A stretch of DNA of 64,000 nt. It comes from Elmis aenea. Lineage: Eukaryota > Arthropoda > Insecta > Coleoptera > Elmidae. Position numbers and translations under genes: made by a program. Below are positions 22,094 through 33,592 of this stretch, in pieces. The notes under the pieces are model-generated. The model worked only from the letters and a program-made list of their open reading frames with translations. It was not told the DNA's origin and ran no database searches. Every line of letters starts with the position of its first letter. Positions within the stretch are counted from its first letter, which is position 1. Location of the stretch: contig OX393578.1 in NCBI GenBank assembly GCA_947652605.1, forward strand, positions 57,667,415 through 57,731,414. The letters are read 5' to 3'.

Positions 22094-23075
22094 AATTGTA
22101 AAGTGTATTATTGCTAAATTGATTGGGTTAAATATATTTAAAATAAAATCATAAAAAATATGATCTACGCTATTTATTCTTGATAAAATCATTGTATTAA
22201 ATGAAAATTTCTGACAAATTTGACGTTGAATAAGTAGTGCACTCCTGTAGCCTCCTATAATATTGAGCTGTAACTAAACTGGTCCGCTTTTATCAAACAA
22301 ATTAGAACAGCTTCTGACGAATTACGCACACCTGCAGGAATTAGACATTTTCGTCTCGAAAACACGACGGCTACGTCTTGAACAGGAACGTTTACATCGC
22401 TATCTCGAGTGTTTGCCTCAAATCCACGGGGAGTGCAACCGCGGAACACTTTTCATAAAAGACGGCCCATGCATAATTCATCGTTTGAATTGTTAATCTT
22501 CGCCTAAAGGCAATAACAAGCAAAGGCTGATTTTTAAAATCATTTTGCGAAAATTGTATTACCGAAGCGTTGACGTCCTGATGCGCAGCAAATATGCTAA
22601 TTTGTTCGGCTTAAAATATTGGCCATTTGATGCGCGCCAGCACAAAGCAACCATCGGGACTTCTGATTCGATTACGGACATTTACATCTTAACATTCTTC
22701 AGCCGAACCGGTATTGACGCTCGGATAAATTGTTTAAAACGAATATCCTGTCGGAGATTAGTCCTGATAAATCAGTTTTTATACATTTTTTATGTCGGGA
22801 ATAAGAGGATGAAAGTGCCGTCAGATTGAAAATTGCGTAAGAAACAAGTAAGGCATGTCGCCATAACTCATCTAGTAATCCTGTTTCTGAAAAGGTTGTG
22901 GAAATATTGATCTAGTCGGCCGAGATTAAAGGAGACCACGAGTTTTTTTTTTCTTATACAACAAAGCACTGCGATTGAATGAAAAAACAAACTTGAAGAT
23001 TAAGGCCCATTTGACAAGGTGCGAATGAAAAGAGTAAAATATAATTAAAACTGGCAAGCAATAACCCAAAGTATA
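22094..23075. other. Unassigned, relatively GC-rich and complex sequence
   Basis: From about 22,240 to 22,840 the composition is less AT-skewed than its surroundings, with many CpG-containing words. Frames of 64 codons (minus, 22,255-22,449) and 94 codons (plus, 22,545) match nothing I know. This could be conserved non-coding DNA or an unrecognised element. Confidence 0.4.
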
Positions 23076-23930
23076 CAGGGTGAGTCATTAGTGGGAGAAC
23101 GGTCGATTGTGGCTAAACGGTTTGAGATAGAACGTTGATTCAAACGGTATTCATACAGTTTTCTCTTCCGAACACGATAAAAATATTTTTAAATATACAG
23201 GGTGAGTCACCTCTCTGGAACCAATAGCAACTTTTATATTTCAAATACATACTTCGACACCGAAAGGTACAGGAGGAACCGTTTAAGCAGAAGAAGATAT
23301 TTCAAATACAACACCCCATTTTTTATTTAATATTGTTGACCGCCTTCATTTTAGCTTTACATCGATATAAAATACTACAGGTTTTTATGCGGCCTTGTCA
23401 CTAAAAAAATTTTCAAAATTGTTAAAGGTTTCAAGTCTTTATTTAAAAAATTCTTCTGAAGTCATTTTTCGAAGCACAGAGTTGTAATTTGGTAAGGACA
23501 TGCAGAAAACATTGCTCTATTAGCTCGATACGAAAAAGTTTGAATCACGCATACAGGGTGTTCATAAATAGGTGGCAACTTTCATGATTTTCAAAAGCTC
23601 GTAACTCAATTTTTTCAAATGCAAACCCCGTATATTATTGTTATCAAATTCGTCTTTAAGAGAGCTTCATTTTTTGTTACGTATGTCCTACACCCAAAAC
23701 TCATACTTTTCGAGATATTCGACATTTTTTCTTCTAATCGTTATTGAAGCAAATAGAGTGCCGTGGAAATAAAAAAAAACTGACTGTTGACTTCACTAAC
23801 GACAACAACTTGTCATTTATATCTTAAATTATTCCATTTCCACGATGAATTTTACTTTACAAGAGCAAATTGAAGTGGTTTATTCACCATTTCTCTATTG
23901 ACTTCTATTGTCTTGCCAACAGTAATATTT
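23076..23930 (+). mobile_element. Mariner/Tc-like transposon 5' fragment, copy 2 of 3
   Basis: Parallels copy 1 (12,690) nearly throughout, starting CAGGGTGAGTCATTAGTGGG. It ends with ATG AAT TTT ACT TTA CAA: MNFTLQEQIEVVYSP, plausibly the first residues of a Tc-like transposase HTH. It is then cut by unrelated sequence and the CR1-like LINE at 23,938. It carries a 47-bp insertion with a 14-bp direct repeat (next entry). Confidence 0.68.
23250..23296 (+). mobile_element. 47-bp insertion flanked by 14-bp direct repeats
   Basis: ATATTTCAAATACA occurs at 23,236-23,249 and 23,297-23,310. Copies 1 and 3 of this repeat have it once at the same place, so the intervening 47 bp were inserted. They end in GCAGAAGAAG. 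A 14-bp duplication is in the range made by LINE target-primed insertion, so this may be a severely 5'-truncated LINE or SINE tail. Confidence 0.7.
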
Positions 23931-23937
23931 TTTTGAA

Positions 23938-25238
23938 CATTGTTCACAGTACTTCAGAATATTTGTGATCTGTGGTTTAGAAATATGGAAAATGGTGAAA
24001 TAACACTAGCTGTATTTTTGGATTTTCGTAGAGCCTTTGAGACGATTAATAGAGAATTATTAATTAAAAAATTAGAAAAAAATGGGATAAGTGAGGTAGT
24101 AGCATTGTCTTGGTTTAAATCATACTTACAAAATAGACATCAAAAAATTAAATATAATAGAACTATATCATCTTGTTTAAAATCCACACATGGTGTACCA
24201 CAAGGAACCGTTCTGGGTCCTCTGCTTTTTGTTGTTTATATAAACGATATGGTTAAACACGCCAAACATTGTGAAATAAAAATGTTTGCGGACGATACAA
24301 TGTTGTTTGTTAGTGGATTTAAAACAATTGAATTAGTAGATAAGATGAATTTAGATCTAAGTAATATTTATAAATGGCTATGCGATAATAATTTATATAT
24401 TAATGTTGATAAATCCAATTTTATGATTTTGGGAACCAAACACATCATCTATAAAACAAATATTTATAATGCTAATCTGGATATAAAAATTAGCAACACT
24501 AATTTAGAAAGAGTAACCGAAATTAATTACCTTGGTGTTATATTACATGCAAATTTAACGTTTAAGTTACACACAAAATACATGATGAACAAATTTTCCA
24601 AAAAGATTTTTCTCTTCAAAAGATGTAGCAAACACATTGGTATGTACACTAGAGTTTTACTGTATAAAACAATAATAGCTCCTCATTTTGAGTTTTGCGC
24701 TTCATTACTTATTAATTTAAATAAAAATGAGCTTCAACAATTACAGAAATTACAAAATTGCGCCATGCGCACTATTTTAAAGTGTTCAATTCATTCAAGG
24801 TTATGTTAAATACGCTTCAATTTATGAGTATTAATCAGAGAATTATATTTAGAACATTAGAGCTAGTTTTAAAAATTAAATTACAAAAAACACCAAAATA
24901 TCTGTATGAAAATGTAAAATTAGTCCATGAGATCCACATTTATAAAACTAGAAATAGGCTTGATTTCGTTATAGAGAAATGTACTAAAAGTCACAGTGCT
25001 CGTTCGTTATTTTATCAAGGTTTTAAAATATTTAATAATTATAAGAAGGGTATTAAATTAATTAAGGAGTACGTATTAGAACACTATTAAACTATTATTT
25101 TAGATATTTAGAATTTAAAAGATTTTTAGATTTTTATTTTATTTCATTCTATTTTTATTGTTATTATATTTACTATTACCTATGTAAATTATGTTACAAT
25201 GTAATAGCAATAAAGCTAACTTAACTTAACTTAACTTA
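23938..25238 (+). mobile_element. CR1/L2-like LINE, 5'-truncated, with (ACTTA)n tail
   Basis: A 289-codon frame begins inside the RT: VFLDFRRAFETINRELL, then GVPQGTVLGPLLFVVYINDM, FADDTMLFVSG (catalytic Asp pair intact, about residue 114), INYLGVILHANLTFKLH, and YKTIIAPHFEFCASLL. A frameshift near 24,790 leads to a second frame to 25,090 (LNTLQFMSINQRIIFRTLEL, RNRLDFVIEKC), the usual C-terminal end of this clade. The 3' UTR holds AATAAA at 25,209 followed by four ACTTA-type repeats. CR1/L2-group elements end in such short tandem repeats instead of poly(A). The first part of RT and the endonuclease are lost, so it cannot move itself. Confidence 0.87.
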
Positions 25239-25976
25239 CCATTTTCTTTAAAGTTAGTATTGATCACTGATAGTTTTGTATACTTACACATGTTTTTCTG
25301 TTACAGGTAAGCAGTTAATTTTCAATTCTTCTTGTTAAGGTATGTTAGTTTATTCCACAATTATGTTCATAAACACGTTATACTAACATTAATTTTACAC
25401 GCACAATCATCGTAGTTACAATCCCCTAAATTAAACGCATGTTTCGTATTTTCGGCTTAAAAATAAATACTAGAGTATGTGTTGTTTCTCGCAGAGGACG
25501 CCCGCTTGGAGTTATTTGCCTAATTAAAACGGAACTTAGGCAAATGTGGTTTATTTGTGGAACCGAATAACCTGAGATGTAGGTTGAATAATGTAGGAGC
25601 CGCTGAAAATGCGGTCAGTTTCATAAATGATAAAGCAGAGGTTTCAATTAGGGAATGAATGTAGTTGAATAAAGCGAATTAGTGGTGATACGTATGTCCC
25701 AATATGGTATTTTCATTTGCAAGTTTGGGCAAAACTAACGCAACATTTGGTGGTCAGGTTTCTCGACTAATTGCAATATAAATAAATAATTTATTCTGAT
25801 GAAACTCAGATTAGTCTTCAAAAGGTTTATTTTGTGATAAATATGAAATTAGAAATAATAACTTGACGTGCATAAAGCTGTGAAACGATCGTCTACTTAC
25901 AAACCGTGATTTCAGTTTGATGTGTGTAAACCTTAAATTCAAGACATGGTTTATAATTTGCCTAAAAAAATATTTA
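25239..25976. other. No recognisable gene or element
   Basis: AT-rich, no frames of note. Confidence 0.5.
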
Positions 25977-26322
25977 TACATGGCTTAAGCATGTGGGCCT
26001 CACTTATTATAATAGTTGGAGTATAAGTTTAAATTTGGCAAAGTTGCTAAATTTGGTGCTCAATAATATTCCGAAGAAAAATTGATAATATCGTAAACTG
26101 TATCCGAAATATTTTCTAATCAAAAGGATTATAGGGGATTTTTAAAAACAGTATCTCCGATTTTTCCTAATTTTTTCCGATACCGTTTGAGATATTTCCA
26201 ATGTCTCTTCAGATTATGTTTGAGCACCGAATTTAGCAACTTTGCCAGATTTAAAGCTAGACTCTAGCTATTATAATAAGCAAGATCACCATGCTTAAAC
26301 TCGAATTTCAAACACCCTGTAC
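25977..26322. mobile_element. Foldback MITE, about 345 bp
   Basis: Arms pair over about 150 bp: GGCAAAGTTGCTAAATTTGG (left, near 26,037) with CGAATTTAGCAACTTTGCC (right, near 26,230), and CTTATTATAATAG with CTATTATAATAAG. The right terminus is ACACCCTGTA. On the left the matching GGGTGTTTGAAATTCGAG is deleted between TACA and TTAAGCATG. Confidence 0.75.
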
Positions 26323-26989
26323 ATAACTGCCATGTAGCCACTAAATATTTTTTATTAAAAAACCTGTAATTGTTATAGACTTATTTTTCAGCTTTAATGC
26401 TACAATAATTAGTTTAAAATTGTCCTCCGAATTCAATTCGCAATTAATTCATGTCCATAATGAGATGGTTAATTTTTAACTATCACTCAAAAAAGTTACA
26501 GTTCGCAACTTTTCCCATAAAGGCACTTCGCAACATCACAGAATTTAATTAACAAAGTATCTTGAAACAGATTTATTAATTAATTAAATTGTTTCGTACT
26601 GCGAGCAGCTATTTTATCGATTTCGAGAAACGAAGTATCTACATAGCAAAATATGTTAAGATTTGTGTGGCAGTTCGCTACTTAGCTATGCATGTTTTAT
26701 TTTAATTTATTTATTATTTACATTTCACAAAATGTTCTATGGGGACTTGATTTTTATGCTGGTAAATGTAATTATTCCGGCAAGAAATCGATGTCTTTGA
26801 ACTTTTAAGACATCTGCGAGGTAAATATCAACACGCTGACATTAAGAAAGATAATTTTGGCGTTTCAGGCGAACCCTTTCGTTGAAATGTAAGGCATTTG
26901 GTTAATTTAATACGACAGGCTTTTATGCGAAGTATGAAATCTTTGAAAAACAGGAAAATGTCACCACGATACACGCCTCAAAGTACTTT
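26323..26989. other. No recognisable gene or element
   Basis: AT-rich with several TTAATTAA-like words; nothing identified. Confidence 0.45.
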
Positions 26990-27200
26990 GGCTTCTGTAG
27001 TTCTTTTCCGCTTTTCATAGTTTCTTTCATTCGGGATTTGACGTTGCCTTTTCCTGACCTTATCCATATTTTCCGTAGTCGACTTCTTTTCGTCTTTGTT
27101 CCTACTTTTCTTTTTGAATATCTTCGTAATTATTTTATTTTGTGATCCATTGATATGTTCCAGCCATCATAATCTTTGTATTCTTTTAATGGTTGTTATT
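26990..27200 (-). mobile_element. Possible LINE C-terminal fragment
   Basis: Minus strand reads RIQRLWWLEHINGSQNK followed by IITKIFKKK, then a basic stretch (KKSTTENMDKVRKRQR). This resembles the WxGHxxR...I...RGRP tail of RTE-like LINEs, but the match is loose. Confidence 0.4.
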
Positions 27201-27619
27201 TTTTTAATAACTTCCTGATTCATCCTTCTTTTCCACCAGATTTCTTATTAAAGTCTCCATATATTTTTCCGCGAATCCATCTTCCCCATACTCCTAGTTT
27301 TGTCTCTAGGTCTTTACTGAGAATTCAAGTTGCGAATGTATGGTCGAATGACTGTAAGACAAAATGGTTATTGATGCTTTTTTTAAGGTAAACTTTGTTG
27401 GTGGAGCTTAAGCACTTAAATTTCTTTTAGCCAGTCCCTAGTTACTTTATACTTCAAACTTATTTATATTTGAAACGACACTCCTAGCTTTTCGAAGCTT
27501 CTGTTTCATGAACATATTCTTTTCTGTTTCTGTAAAGTCAGTGGATTAACTTGTCTTAATCCTCTGTTTACTTCATAACCTTATCCCTTATTTTGTATAT
27601 TTGGTCTGCATTTATATAA
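27201..27619. other. No recognisable gene or element
   Basis: Pyrimidine-rich sequence like the reverse of decayed LINE coding; not assignable. Confidence 0.35.
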
Positions 27620-27900
27620 CATAATAGCCGTTCTGCAGGCCGTTGACCCAGAGCTTGGTAGTGTTCTTTCACACTCCTCTCTCCTTCGCTTTCTTCCTCC
27701 AATCCATTATTTTTCACTCTCAGTTCTGCCTCCACAGCTTCTCTCCATCTTGCTTTCCGGGTCTTCCTCTTTTTTCTTGTATGTAGATTCTTTCCATCTC
27801 TTTTATTATTCTGCTGTCTTCCCTTCTCTCAATATGTCCTAGCCATTGTATTCTTCCGGCATATATTACTTTATCTAAGATTACTTCTTTGAAAATTGTA
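27620..27900 (-). mobile_element. RTE-like LINE, C-terminal part, split from 28,632-29,390 by a palindrome
   Basis: Minus strand: TIFKEVILDKVIYAGRIQWL, GHIERREDSRIIKEMERIYI, then after a frameshift RKKRKTRKARWREAVEAEL. These are the WLGHxxRxxDxR and RxRPxxxWxEAV landmarks that close RTE-like proteins. It continues directly from the RT portion on the other side of the palindromic insertion, so the two pieces were one LINE copy. Confidence 0.8.
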
Positions 27901-27902
27901 TA

Positions 27903-28629
27903 TAGGGTGTTTCATAATTGAATGCTGATCCTTAAGGGTATTATTCCTTCGATGATTTTAAGAAAAAAATTCATATCAATGTAGGTCCGCAACCGCCGTA
28001 TTTTTGAGATACAGGATGTTAAAAATTGAAACAAATATCGGTTTTTTCGTGATATCTTTGATACCGCTTTAGATATTTTTTTGAATTTTAGTAGGTACTA
28101 ACTAGGCATAAAAACACATTTTTTTCAGAAAAAAAAAATTGTCCTATTTCCACCAATGACGTCCGTACTAACATGTCCTTGAATATTTTTAATGAAAAAA
28201 ATTATATGTCACTGTTTTTTTTTTAAATAAATGTTATTTTTATAATTTTGCTTTCTTAGTAAAAATGGCCTCTAGACTTTTTTTTTTCCGACGAACGGTT
28301 TTCGAGTAAAAAATAAAATAAAAGGCTATTAGGTACTCTTGAAGAGTAAAAGAGTACATTTCACTTTAGTTTTAATTTTTAATAATCAAGTAAATACATT
28401 CAAGGACATCTTAGTACGGACGCCATTGGTAGAAACAGAACAATTTTTTTTTCTGAAAACAATGTGTTTTTATACCTAGTTAGTAGGTACCTACCTACTA
28501 AAATTCAAAAAACACCCTGTATCTCAAAAATACGGCGGTTGCGGACCTACATTGATATGAACTTTTTTTCTTAAAAACATCCAAGGAATAACACCCTTAA
28601 GGATCAGCATTCAATTATGAAACACCCTG
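27903..28629. mobile_element. Palindromic foldback element, 727 bp, inserted in a LINE
   Basis: The left end is TAGGGTGTTTCATAATTGAA and the right is TTCAATTATGAAACACCCTG. The bases TA flank both sides (27,901 and 28,630), suggesting a TA target. Arms of about 300 bp share AGGTCCGCAACCGCCG and GACGTCCGTACTAA-type blocks. The left arm has about 60-80 extra bases between GAGATACAGGATGTT and TTTTGAATTTTAG. No transposase is encoded. It interrupts the LINE described on each side. Confidence 0.87.
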
Positions 28630-28631
28630 TA

Positions 28632-29390
28632 TACCTCCTCGTTCTTTCTTCTTATATATCCATCATCACTTCATCTGTTGTCTTTCCTACCATTATTCTT
28701 TTAATTATCCTTCCTTTCCATCTTCTTAGGGCTTCTTTTGCATTTTTGTTCAGTACCCAGGTCTCACACCCATAAATCGCTGTAGGTTTGAGTATTGTTT
28801 TATACAAACGTAGTTTGGTGCACCTAAATAACTGTTTTGCTCTTATTATGTGTTTTTCTTCTTCCATTCTGTTTGTGAGTAGTGTCTCTAAGTACAAAAA
28901 TTCATTTTCTTCCTCAAATTTCCCTACCACTAGCCTGTCTTCTATTGTTTGTTGTCCTATTCTTATTAGATTGGTCTTATCTTCGTTTATCCTTAATCCC
29001 ATTTTTTGTGTTGCTTCTGCCATTCTGCCTGTGATCTCTCCCAGTTCATTCAAGGTTTTTGCCAGTATAGCTACATACATCAACTTATGAGTTGGTGACG
29101 TTTGTTTAGTATTGTTCCCTTTCTGTTAAGTCTTCCGTCTTTTACTATTTTTTCCAGAACTTCGTTGAATATGAGGGTTGATAATGGGTCTCCTTGTCTG
29201 AGTCCTGTTCCTATCTCAACTTCTTCCGTTTTCCCCCTTGATCTGAATGCTGCTTGATGTCTCTTGCAGTGTCATTTTGAGCAATCTGATTAGTTTGGCT
29301 GGTATCTTGAACTCCTTCAGTATTTGGAGCATTCTGGGCCTGTTTACCGAGTCATACGCTTTTCTGAAGTCGACGAATAGTCTGCATTTA
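28632..29390 (-). mobile_element. RTE-like LINE, RT domain, upstream part of the split copy
   Basis: Minus strand from 29,390: CRLFVDFRKAYDSVNRPRM, LKEFKIPAKLIRLLKMTLQE, then EVEIGTGLRQGDPLSTLIF (the QGDPLS box), a short decayed stretch, YVAILAKTLNEL where the family has YADDVAILA, MGLRINEDKTNLIRIG, and YKTILKPTAIYGCETWVLN. The first RT Asp (FVDFRKA) remains, while the ADD pair is lost. The 143-codon frame at 28,652-29,083 covers the second half. Confidence 0.85.
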
Positions 29391-30309
29391 GTTAAATTAA
29401 TTATTTATCAACAAAACTCGATATATTCTAAGACCTCATATAATGTATGTCTTTTTTTATCATATTATGTTATATCATACACTTGTTTTAAAACAAAATG
29501 TCTAGTGATAAATTAAATTTATGATAGCTTGTGATAATCTGTTTAATTGTATCTAATGGGTTACTCAGTAAGTAAATCTTTTGTAAGTAAGCTATGAAAA
29601 AGTTTAAATTTTTTAAAGAATTTTTGTGGTTTGTTTGACCGGTTTCTGAGCTGTCCACTCTTCGTAAATATTAAACAAAAAAATCTTAGTTAAATTTATA
29701 AAGTGATAGTTTCGAAGCTGATGTAGCGTTTTTTTTTTTACGACATATCTCAAAAAAAGTTGATTTTTTACTAAACTTTTTTGTATCACTTAAACGATAC
29801 ACCGGAATAACTCAAAGGTTCTTAATATTGTCTAACTTTTGTGCGTATACTTTTTATTAAACAATATACGTTTAATTTTCCATACAAAGTTCTGGCGAAA
29901 CATATTTTTAGGTAAACTTATTCTATAACGTTGTCAAAAAGACTTTCGGTGTTAGGATAAAGCACATAAAAAGTTTTGAATGTGCCTGGGGACAAAAACG
30001 AGATTATTTCTTTTCCCAAATATATTTAGCTTGCCTCTGGGATAGTAAGAAAATGAAAAACAAGCAAAAATACAACAAAATATACAAATACTGCAGAGTA
30101 TTGACTCTTTCCAGTTATATCGTGTTGTTTGTATTTACTAGGAAGTTAGGACTTACACTTACAAAGTTAAAGTTATCAGTATTTTATACGGTTATTAATT
30201 TTTGCTGAATATTCGGGTATATTGCTCAAGGAAATGTTCAATAAAATGAAAATGTTACAAGTAAATACGTGCTAGTAAGATATAAATATATTTAATATTC
30301 TTCAAGTTT
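29391..30309. other. No recognisable gene or element
   Basis: AT-rich; words such as CGACATATCTCAAAAAAAGTTGA near 29,740 resemble the AT-rich interior of foldback elements, without a partner arm. Confidence 0.4.
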
Positions 30310-30790
30310 TACTGTAATTCTCTCTTTGTTTCTTCTTGTCTTTAGCCAACTCTCTTCCCTCCACTTAAGACTTCTGTTCATAGGCTTCTTTGGTTTTATC
30401 ATTCCAGATTTTCCTTCGTTCTTATCTCCTGTTCATACTTTATAAGCTTTGTTGCACAACCTGTCTTCTGCTATTCGATGGACGAGGAAAATTTATTAAG
30501 TAATGCGCCTAGCCATAAAAAAAATGTTAAGAATTTGCCCTCATATATTTCTGAACCACCTTAGTTGTAAATTAGAGATGTTTTATCACTTAAGCAATGT
30601 TTTTATTTGTGTGTTGTTTTTAATGCTGTATCTAGGTACTTGTTTTTTCTTTAATTTTCTTAAAAATCTCAAGCTTTTGATTAGGAGTTTCCATTTATGG
30701 TTCATGGTTTGCTTCCATAAGTTAGATCAGGATTCAGGACTAAACATTTTTGACGTGGCGTTGATGGTTTAAAGGTGGCCGACGTTTTGT
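30310..30790 (-). mobile_element. RTE-like LINE 3' coding fragment, heavily decayed
   Basis: Minus strand: NPDLTYGSKPWTINGNS (near 30,730; family LxYGSExWTL), then after decayed sequence IAEDRLCNKAYK, and RKIWNDKTKEAYEQKS, stop, VEGRELAKDKKKQRE (30,310-30,430). This last matches the family tail RxxWNDxVKEAxxxRxxxWxxxxxLAxDRxxW. It is one of several 3' ends of this group in the window. Confidence 0.65.
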
Positions 30791-31679
30791 CTACCGTAGT
30801 GGAGTACGTCTTCAATATTGTTTTCATTTACTCAATTTTTAATAAACTTTTAGGCCTAAATGTAACTTTTTTTGTGTTTTTGTTTGTTTGTAAAAGTCGG
30901 TAGCGCCCTTATTTCTTGCAGTTTTTTTTTGCAACTATTGTAAATGTATGTAATTCAAAATAATGTATTTTTTTAATTAACGTGTACAGTAAATATGATT
31001 TCTAAATATCAGTGCACTTTTCAGTGTTTCTGTAATATTGCACATCTCGACGTGTTCAAAATTTTAATAAAACTGGCGTTATGACTGAAAAATAAATCAA
31101 ATATGTACATGGAGAATACGTGTAAATTCATGTAACTCAAAGAGAACTGCAATAAAAACAAGAATGCAAGCGAACGCCACTGCATTGTTTCGTAGGTAAC
31201 ATTTCCACACATTGTAAATCAAATAATGCCGGCAAACAGCATTAACGAACACAAACAGGGTGTTAATATTCCAGCCAACCACTCGATCGAAGTGTGCCGG
31301 TCCGGGCCCCAGGCGAGCGCCGTTCGAATCGTAATGCAGTCGGTTTTTTGCATTTTTAATTAAAATGAGTATGCAAAAAAATTTAAAACTAGTTAACTAA
31401 TCTTGCCGTTTATATCACGAATTGAATTATTTTTGAACTGGATTCGGAATTTTGCCAACGGCTCCAGAATCGTAATTGGTTATTTAAATTGTTTTAAACG
31501 TCTATTAAAATTGGAGAACGTCTTTTTATGTATAATTTGGAACATTTTCTACAACCAACCTAAACGGAAACCTATCTCAAATTTTTTAATGCAGATATAT
31601 ATTAACTATTTTATCTGTATGTATGATTACTTAAAAAGTCGTGGGCTTCTTGTGAAGTTATCGTTAGTATTTATCTAGT
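30791..31679. other. No recognised gene; one complex GC-richer block
   Basis: The stretch 31,190-31,340 (with CCGGTCCGGGCCCCAGGCGAGCGCC) is more GC-rich and complex than its surroundings and does not look like the repeats nearby. Confidence 0.4.
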
Positions 31680-32190
31680 CATGAGTTCTTCTACTAAGTG
31701 TAGGACGTTGAAATATGTTGTGCTGACCTTTTCTCATGTTTTTCTCTCTTGTGGTAGCTTTTTTGTCTTTCCATTTGATCTTTCTATCCGTTGCTGCTTT
31801 TTTTTTTACTTCGTCTTGCCAGGTTTTTCTTGGTCTACCGCTTTTTTTCACCCTGTGATCTTGCTTCATTGGCATTTCTGGTTAACCTTTCTTCTTTCAT
31901 CCGATAAATGTGACCCGACCATCCCAGCTGTCTTTCTTGTATTTTTGTTTTAACTGATTTTATCTAAAATTGTTCTCCATATGTTTCATTTCTGATTCCT
32001 TCTTTTGGTTTTTCCTTGGATGTGTCTTAGAAATCCAACTTCTACTGCATTCACACTGCTTTCTTAGTGAGTGTCAACGTTTCACTTCCGTATAAAATTG
32101 CCGGAGTTACTACCTTTTTACCACTTCCATTTTTGTTCGTTTTGAGACTTTTTTATTTCAAAAAAATGTTGTTTTTAAACTGTTAAATAA
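31680..32190 (-). mobile_element. RTE-like LINE family A, copy 1 of 3 (3' end)
   Basis: Minus strand ends with HRVKKSGRPRKTWQDEVKKK, AATDRKIKWKDKKATTRE and a tail MRKGQHNIFQRPTLSRRTHD. Upstream it shares long stretches with 42,650-43,075 and 61,590-62,235, for example CGGAGTTACTACCTTTTT and TTCACTTCCGTATAAAA on the plus strand. Several frameshifts occur between the YG-box region and the tail. Confidence 0.75.
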
Positions 32191-32214
32191 ACAGATATGT
32201 AAAAAATGTGGGCT

Positions 32215-32400
32215 GAAAGACACCGGAGGGGTAAAGAAAAATGGGCAGACCGAGGAGGAGATGGAGAGAGGCAGCGTTGGAGGACATAAAAGAAAAAAAT
32301 CCTGAAACTGGAGGCAGATAGCAAATGACAGGAAGAGATAGAAAGATTTTACTAAGCAATCGGCCTAAAAGGCCTGTGAACGCTCCATATATATGGGTAT
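32215..32400 (+). mobile_element. RTE-like LINE 3' end
   Basis: Plus strand MGRPRRRWREAALEDIKEKN-like sequence followed by a stop, DRKILLSNRPKRPVN and a stop. It fits the closing segment of an RTE-like ORF. It lies on the strand opposite its left neighbour. Confidence 0.6.
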
Positions 32401-33592
32401 AATTATTTAGAAAGGTAAGACCAGTTTTAAGACTCTCGTCTCTTTACCAGTAGCTCTTTTATTCTGGTCTAAGATTTTCATAAGAGATTCTTCGCGAAAA
32501 AAGATAACTGATTCCTGATTAAACTGATAAACAGAAACTAAAATTTAAAAAAAATAGAGTGCAAGTAGCATCTTAGTTTGCTAATCTCAAGCCATTTGTA
32601 CATCTTTCGAAAACACACTTCGAACGTCTGAAACAAGAATATTAAATCGCATTCGTCCTCTTAAATATTAAACGTATATTTATATAGTCTACACATTTAA
32701 TTTTTAATGGATGTTGCAGTATTTAACTTTCCAGCTCCTCACAAATAAACTAAGAAGCTGCAAATGCAAATGAAATCCTTGAAAACGGCTACTTCCAAGT
32801 TTTAGACTCACAAACGGAATCGAGTAATGTATTAATAAACTAACTAGACTAGAGGGCACAAATAAGTGTCCCTCAAGGGGTTGTATGTTGGCACTAATAC
32901 CCCTTTGGTGATTTTCCAGTTTGCGTTTGTTGTTTAGGAGTAATTGGGAAATATCTTTGGCACTTATTGACTAAGATTAGTTGCACAAATATTTCGAAAT
33001 TAGGGGCAAAAGTAAGTTTAGATAATAACCCCTTGTTTTATTGGCTATGAAGTATATTTTTGGAACAAAAAGCAGACCATTTTTAATATATCTGTAGTAT
33101 AAGTAGTTAAGTATAAGCAGTTGGAAGCCTCGAAACTGTTTAGTGTTTCTTCCGAAGACAATGAAATAGGATTGTTGTAAAAACCAGTTTCGATGTATCC
33201 CTCCCTTAATAATTATTAGTTGAAAATCTCGAAGCGCATTAATTATTTTCTCTAAAGACCATGGAATAAGATTAGGTAACGAAAAAACGTTTAAATAAGT
33301 TTGGTTATCGAAAATAATTTATTAATAATAGTTTGCTTTGATAAAATTACAACAAAGTTTTGGGATTTCCAGTTGATTGAATAAAATTACACTGGTATAA
33401 ACCTAGGCCAATTATCAATTATGTCAGAGGTTGTCAAGTAACAATTATTTAACACGATTGTCAGTTTAACAGCATCATTTTGTAGCTCCATTCAAAACTA
33501 ACTTTAAACAGTGCACTTGCAAAATATTATATGCTTAATTTTTATTATTGTCAATAATCTTATCCTTACATACCCGAAGGTGTTAAGATACG
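32401..33592. other. No recognisable gene or element
   Basis: AT-rich; no frame above 60 codons. Confidence 0.5.

Noticed and set aside
22545..22829. 94-codon frame in a complex region
   Set aside because: Begins at TTG, no recognisable domain; not enough for a gene call.
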